Below the pieces are notes generated by a model. That model did no database searches. It saw only the letters and a program-made list of their open reading frames with translations, and was not told where the DNA came from. This document shows positions 62,125 through 64,000 of a DNA stretch of 64,000 nucleotides, piece after piece (position 1 is the stretch's first letter; each line of letters starts with the position of its first letter). Position numbers and translations under genes: made by a program. The DNA is from CAZEDU01 sp964511185 (GTDB lineage: Bacteria > Myxococcota > Myxococcia > Myxococcales > Myxococcaceae): assembly GCA_964511185.1 (NCBI GenBank), contig CAZEDU010000004.1, forward strand, positions 29,565 to 93,564, written 5' to 3'.

Positions 62125-64000
62125 ATGTCGAGTTATCTGCGACTGCTCGTTGCACACGTCCTGAAGCTTTCTCTCGCAGCATGCTTGGTCGCGGCGCCTG
62201 TCTTTGCGGCACCATCGCTCCGGTACACCATTGACCAGAAGGGGGACTTCATCCTCTTCGGCAACACGCTGGCGCATGACTGCGCGAGCGGCGTTCCCGC
62301 GCCGGTGGTGGGCACGGTGACCTGCAGCGGCTCGAACCAGAGCGACTCCGGCGGCGATCTGATGTGGGCTTCGGATTCGCCCGGCGTGGGTCAGGCGGAA
62401 GCGAACGCCAGCGTCTCGGTCGCCAACGCCCGCAGCACCGCCGTGCTGCAGCTTCCCCCTGGCGCGGTCGTCACCTACGCGCGGCTCTACTGGTCTGCGC
62501 ACCGGGGCAGCAACAACAACGCGGATACCAACGTGACCGTCGCCCGTCTTGGCGTCGGCGCGTTCACGCAGTCGGTCGACGCGGACGCCTCTTGGACCAT
62601 CAACCGCGGCATGAATGAGCGCTATTACCAGAGCACCGCCGACATCACCGCGCTGGTGCAGGAGCATGGCGCGGGCGCGTACCGCATCTCGGGCGTCTCC
62701 GCCGTCAGCCCCGTCGACCTCAGCAGCGAAACCTTCTACGCCGGCTGGTACATCGTGGTGTTCTACGCGCTCGACACCGAGCCGACGCGCAACCTCACCC
62801 TCTTCGACGGCTTCGACGTCGTCCAGAACAACACCCAGACGGCCAACCTGAGCGGCTTCGTGGTGCCGAACTCCGGCTTCGGGGCCCGCTTGGGCGTGGT
62901 GACCTTCGAGGGTGATTCGACGATCACCGGCGACAGCCTGCGGTTCGACGGCACCACCCTGAGCACCACCCACAACCCTTCGAACAACTTCTTCAACGCG
63001 ACGCACACCCGGCTCGGCACGCCGGTGAGCAACGCGGGGGACCTGCCGCAGACCTCCGGCGAGCCTCGGGCGATGACCAACATCGACATGGACGAGGTGA
63101 ACGTCGCGGCCGAGCTCGTCCCCAACCAGACGTCGGCGCAGATCCAGGCCACCAGCACCACGGACGTCTTCTTCTTGAGCTCCTTCGTCACCTCCATCTC
63201 GACGCTCAAGCCGGTCTTCACCAACACTTTCAAGACCGCGACCGACCTGAACGGCGGCGACGTCCTGGTGGGTGACGTCATCGAGTACGTCATCAGCACC
63301 ACCAACACCGGCACCGACACGGCGATCGAAGTGGTGATCAACGACGTGCTGCCGACGGGGCTGACCTACGTCCCGAACTCGATCGAAGTGCTCAGCGGCG
63401 CCAACGTGGGCGCGAAGACCGACGGCACGGGCGACGACCAGGCCGAATATCTGGCCGGCTCGCGCACCGTCCGCGTGCGGGTGGGCACCGGCGCCAACGC
63501 CTCGACCGGCGGCAGCATCGCCATCAGCGGCTCGACGTCGTTCCGCTTCCGGGCGACCGTCAACGCCGGCGTCGCCGGCCCGGTCGAGAACCAGGCCATC
63601 GTCACCGCCAAGGGCGTCATCGGCAACACGTTCAGCTTGCCGGCGGTGAACTTCCCGTCGTCGGCCGATCCTTCCGCCGAAGGCAACCCGACGGTCATCG
63701 TCGTCGCGCCGGACACCAACTTCACCGCCACGCCGCCGGTGCTCGCCGCCTCCACCAGCGCGACCTTCAGCTTCACCTCGAACGAAGTCAGCGCCACCTT
63801 CCAGTGCTCGCTCGACAGCGCCGCCTTCGCGACGTGCACCAGCCCGGTGACCCTGAACAGCCTGTCGCAGGGCCCCCACAACTTCCGCGTGCGGGCCGTG
63901 GGCCCCTCGCTGGTGGCGGATCCAACGCCGGCGAGCCACGACTGGACGGTCGATACCGTGGCGCCGCAGACCACCATCGACTCGGGTCCGCCGGCGCTGA
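62125..64000 (+). CDS. Secreted DUF11/Ig-like surface protein (partial)
   Basis: The gene runs off the right edge; 625 residues are visible and no stop. It starts at the ATG at 62125 behind AGGGGGA. A signal peptide ends at about VFA-AP (residue 28). The first 340 residues are beta-rich with text such as YTIDQKGDFILFGNTLAHDC and NVTVARLGVGAF, like proteins that have a conserved N-terminal domain before DUF11. A DUF11 repeat follows (LVGDVIEYVISTTNTGTDTA, then DVLPTGLTYVPNSIEV). The visible end is an Ig-like domain (SATFQCSLDSAAFATCTSP). It is likely a large surface or extracellular protein. Confidence 0.82.
   Translation, partial: MSSYLRLLVAHVLKLSLAACLVAAPVFAAPSLRYTIDQKGDFILFGNTLAHDCASGVPAPVVGTVTCSGSNQSDSGGDLMWASDSPGVGQAEANASVSVANARSTAVLQLPPGAVVTYARLYWSAHRGSNNNADTNVTVARLGVGAFTQSVDADASWTINRGMNERYYQSTADITALVQEHGAGAYRISGVSAVSPVDLSSETFYAGWYIVVFYALDTEPTRNLTLFDGFDVVQNNTQTANLSGFVVPNSGFGARLGVVTFEGDSTITGDSLRFDGTTLSTTHNPSNNFFNATHTRLGTPVSNAGDLPQTSGEPRAMTNIDMDEVNVAAELVPNQTSAQIQATSTTDVFFLSSFVTSISTLKPVFTNTFKTATDLNGGDVLVGDVIEYVISTTNTGTDTAIEVVINDVLPTGLTYVPNSIEVLSGANVGAKTDGTGDDQAEYLAGSRTVRVRVGTGANASTGGSIAISGSTSFRFRATVNAGVAGPVENQAIVTAKGVIGNTFSLPAVNFPSSADPSAEGNPTVIVVAPDTNFTATPPVLAASTSATFSFTSNEVSATFQCSLDSAAFATCTSPVTLNSLSQGPHNFRVRAVGPSLVADPTPASHDWTVDTVAPQTTIDSGPPAL

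Overview
The window is a high-GC, gene-dense bacterial scaffold, most likely from a member of the Myxococcota (formerly Deltaproteobacteria). This is inferred from the many large Ig-like, FG-GAP or MopE-type lipoproteins, a TIGR04551-type outer-membrane protein, a c-type cytochrome fused to a sugar dehydrogenase, and overlapping operons using GTG and TTG starts. No rRNA, tRNA, CRISPR array or prophage was seen. The scaffold has a 10-N gap at 12206-12215. The sequences on its two sides are an in-frame but only about two-thirds identical copy of the same gene segment, so the left 12.2 kb and the right 51.8 kb may not come from the same genome.

Layout. 1-5053: two minus-strand secreted lipoproteins (a partial choice-of-anchor-D/VWA-like protein, and a glucose/sorbosone dehydrogenase with a cytochrome c tail). 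5240-10244: GtrA-like protein, a 54-residue protein, a histidine kinase, an SF1 helicase and a GNAT-like protein. 10324-11244: a REP-associated tyrosine transposase (RAYT) among REP-like repeats. 11466-16975: a YyaL/SPATA20-type protein, a zinc-ribbon membrane protein and oligoendopeptidase F. 16975-25016: CusF-like lipoprotein, transglutaminase, GNAT plus ATP-grasp pair, HD hydrolase, Nudix-LACTB2 fusion and a cytochrome c-FTR1 iron permease. 25120-32029: an internally duplicated ThyX, a PuuD-like membrane protein, an AAA ATPase, cobalamin adenosyltransferase, QueG and an EamA exporter. 32036-37784: two divergent BrkB proteins, an M48 lipoprotein protease and a DNA-repair block (Ku, LigD polymerase, Fpg). 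37781-45962: methylmalonyl-CoA epimerase, a frameshifted outer-membrane protein and the tightly packed lptM-lysA-dapA-dapB-FAH-folK-TPR run (lysine/peptidoglycan precursors, folate). 45983-54740: KdsD, transaldolase/FSA, an Ig/MopE lipoprotein, a parvulin-type foldase and the acyl-CoA dehydrogenase/ETF set.

The most unusual part is the right end (54811-61975). A PqqD-family protein, a 1978-residue Ig/FG-GAP lipoprotein, a 53-codon Cys-rich peptide and an HPr-kinase-like protein lie in one run with overlapping or abutting ends. The short peptide has a Tyr-x-x-Pro-x-Val element like the leader motif read by PqqD-type recognition domains, and a four-cysteine C-terminus. It therefore looks like a RiPP precursor with a recognition protein and a kinase, but with no lasso cyclase, protease or radical SAM enzyme in view. 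A DUF11/Ig-like secreted protein follows and runs off the window.
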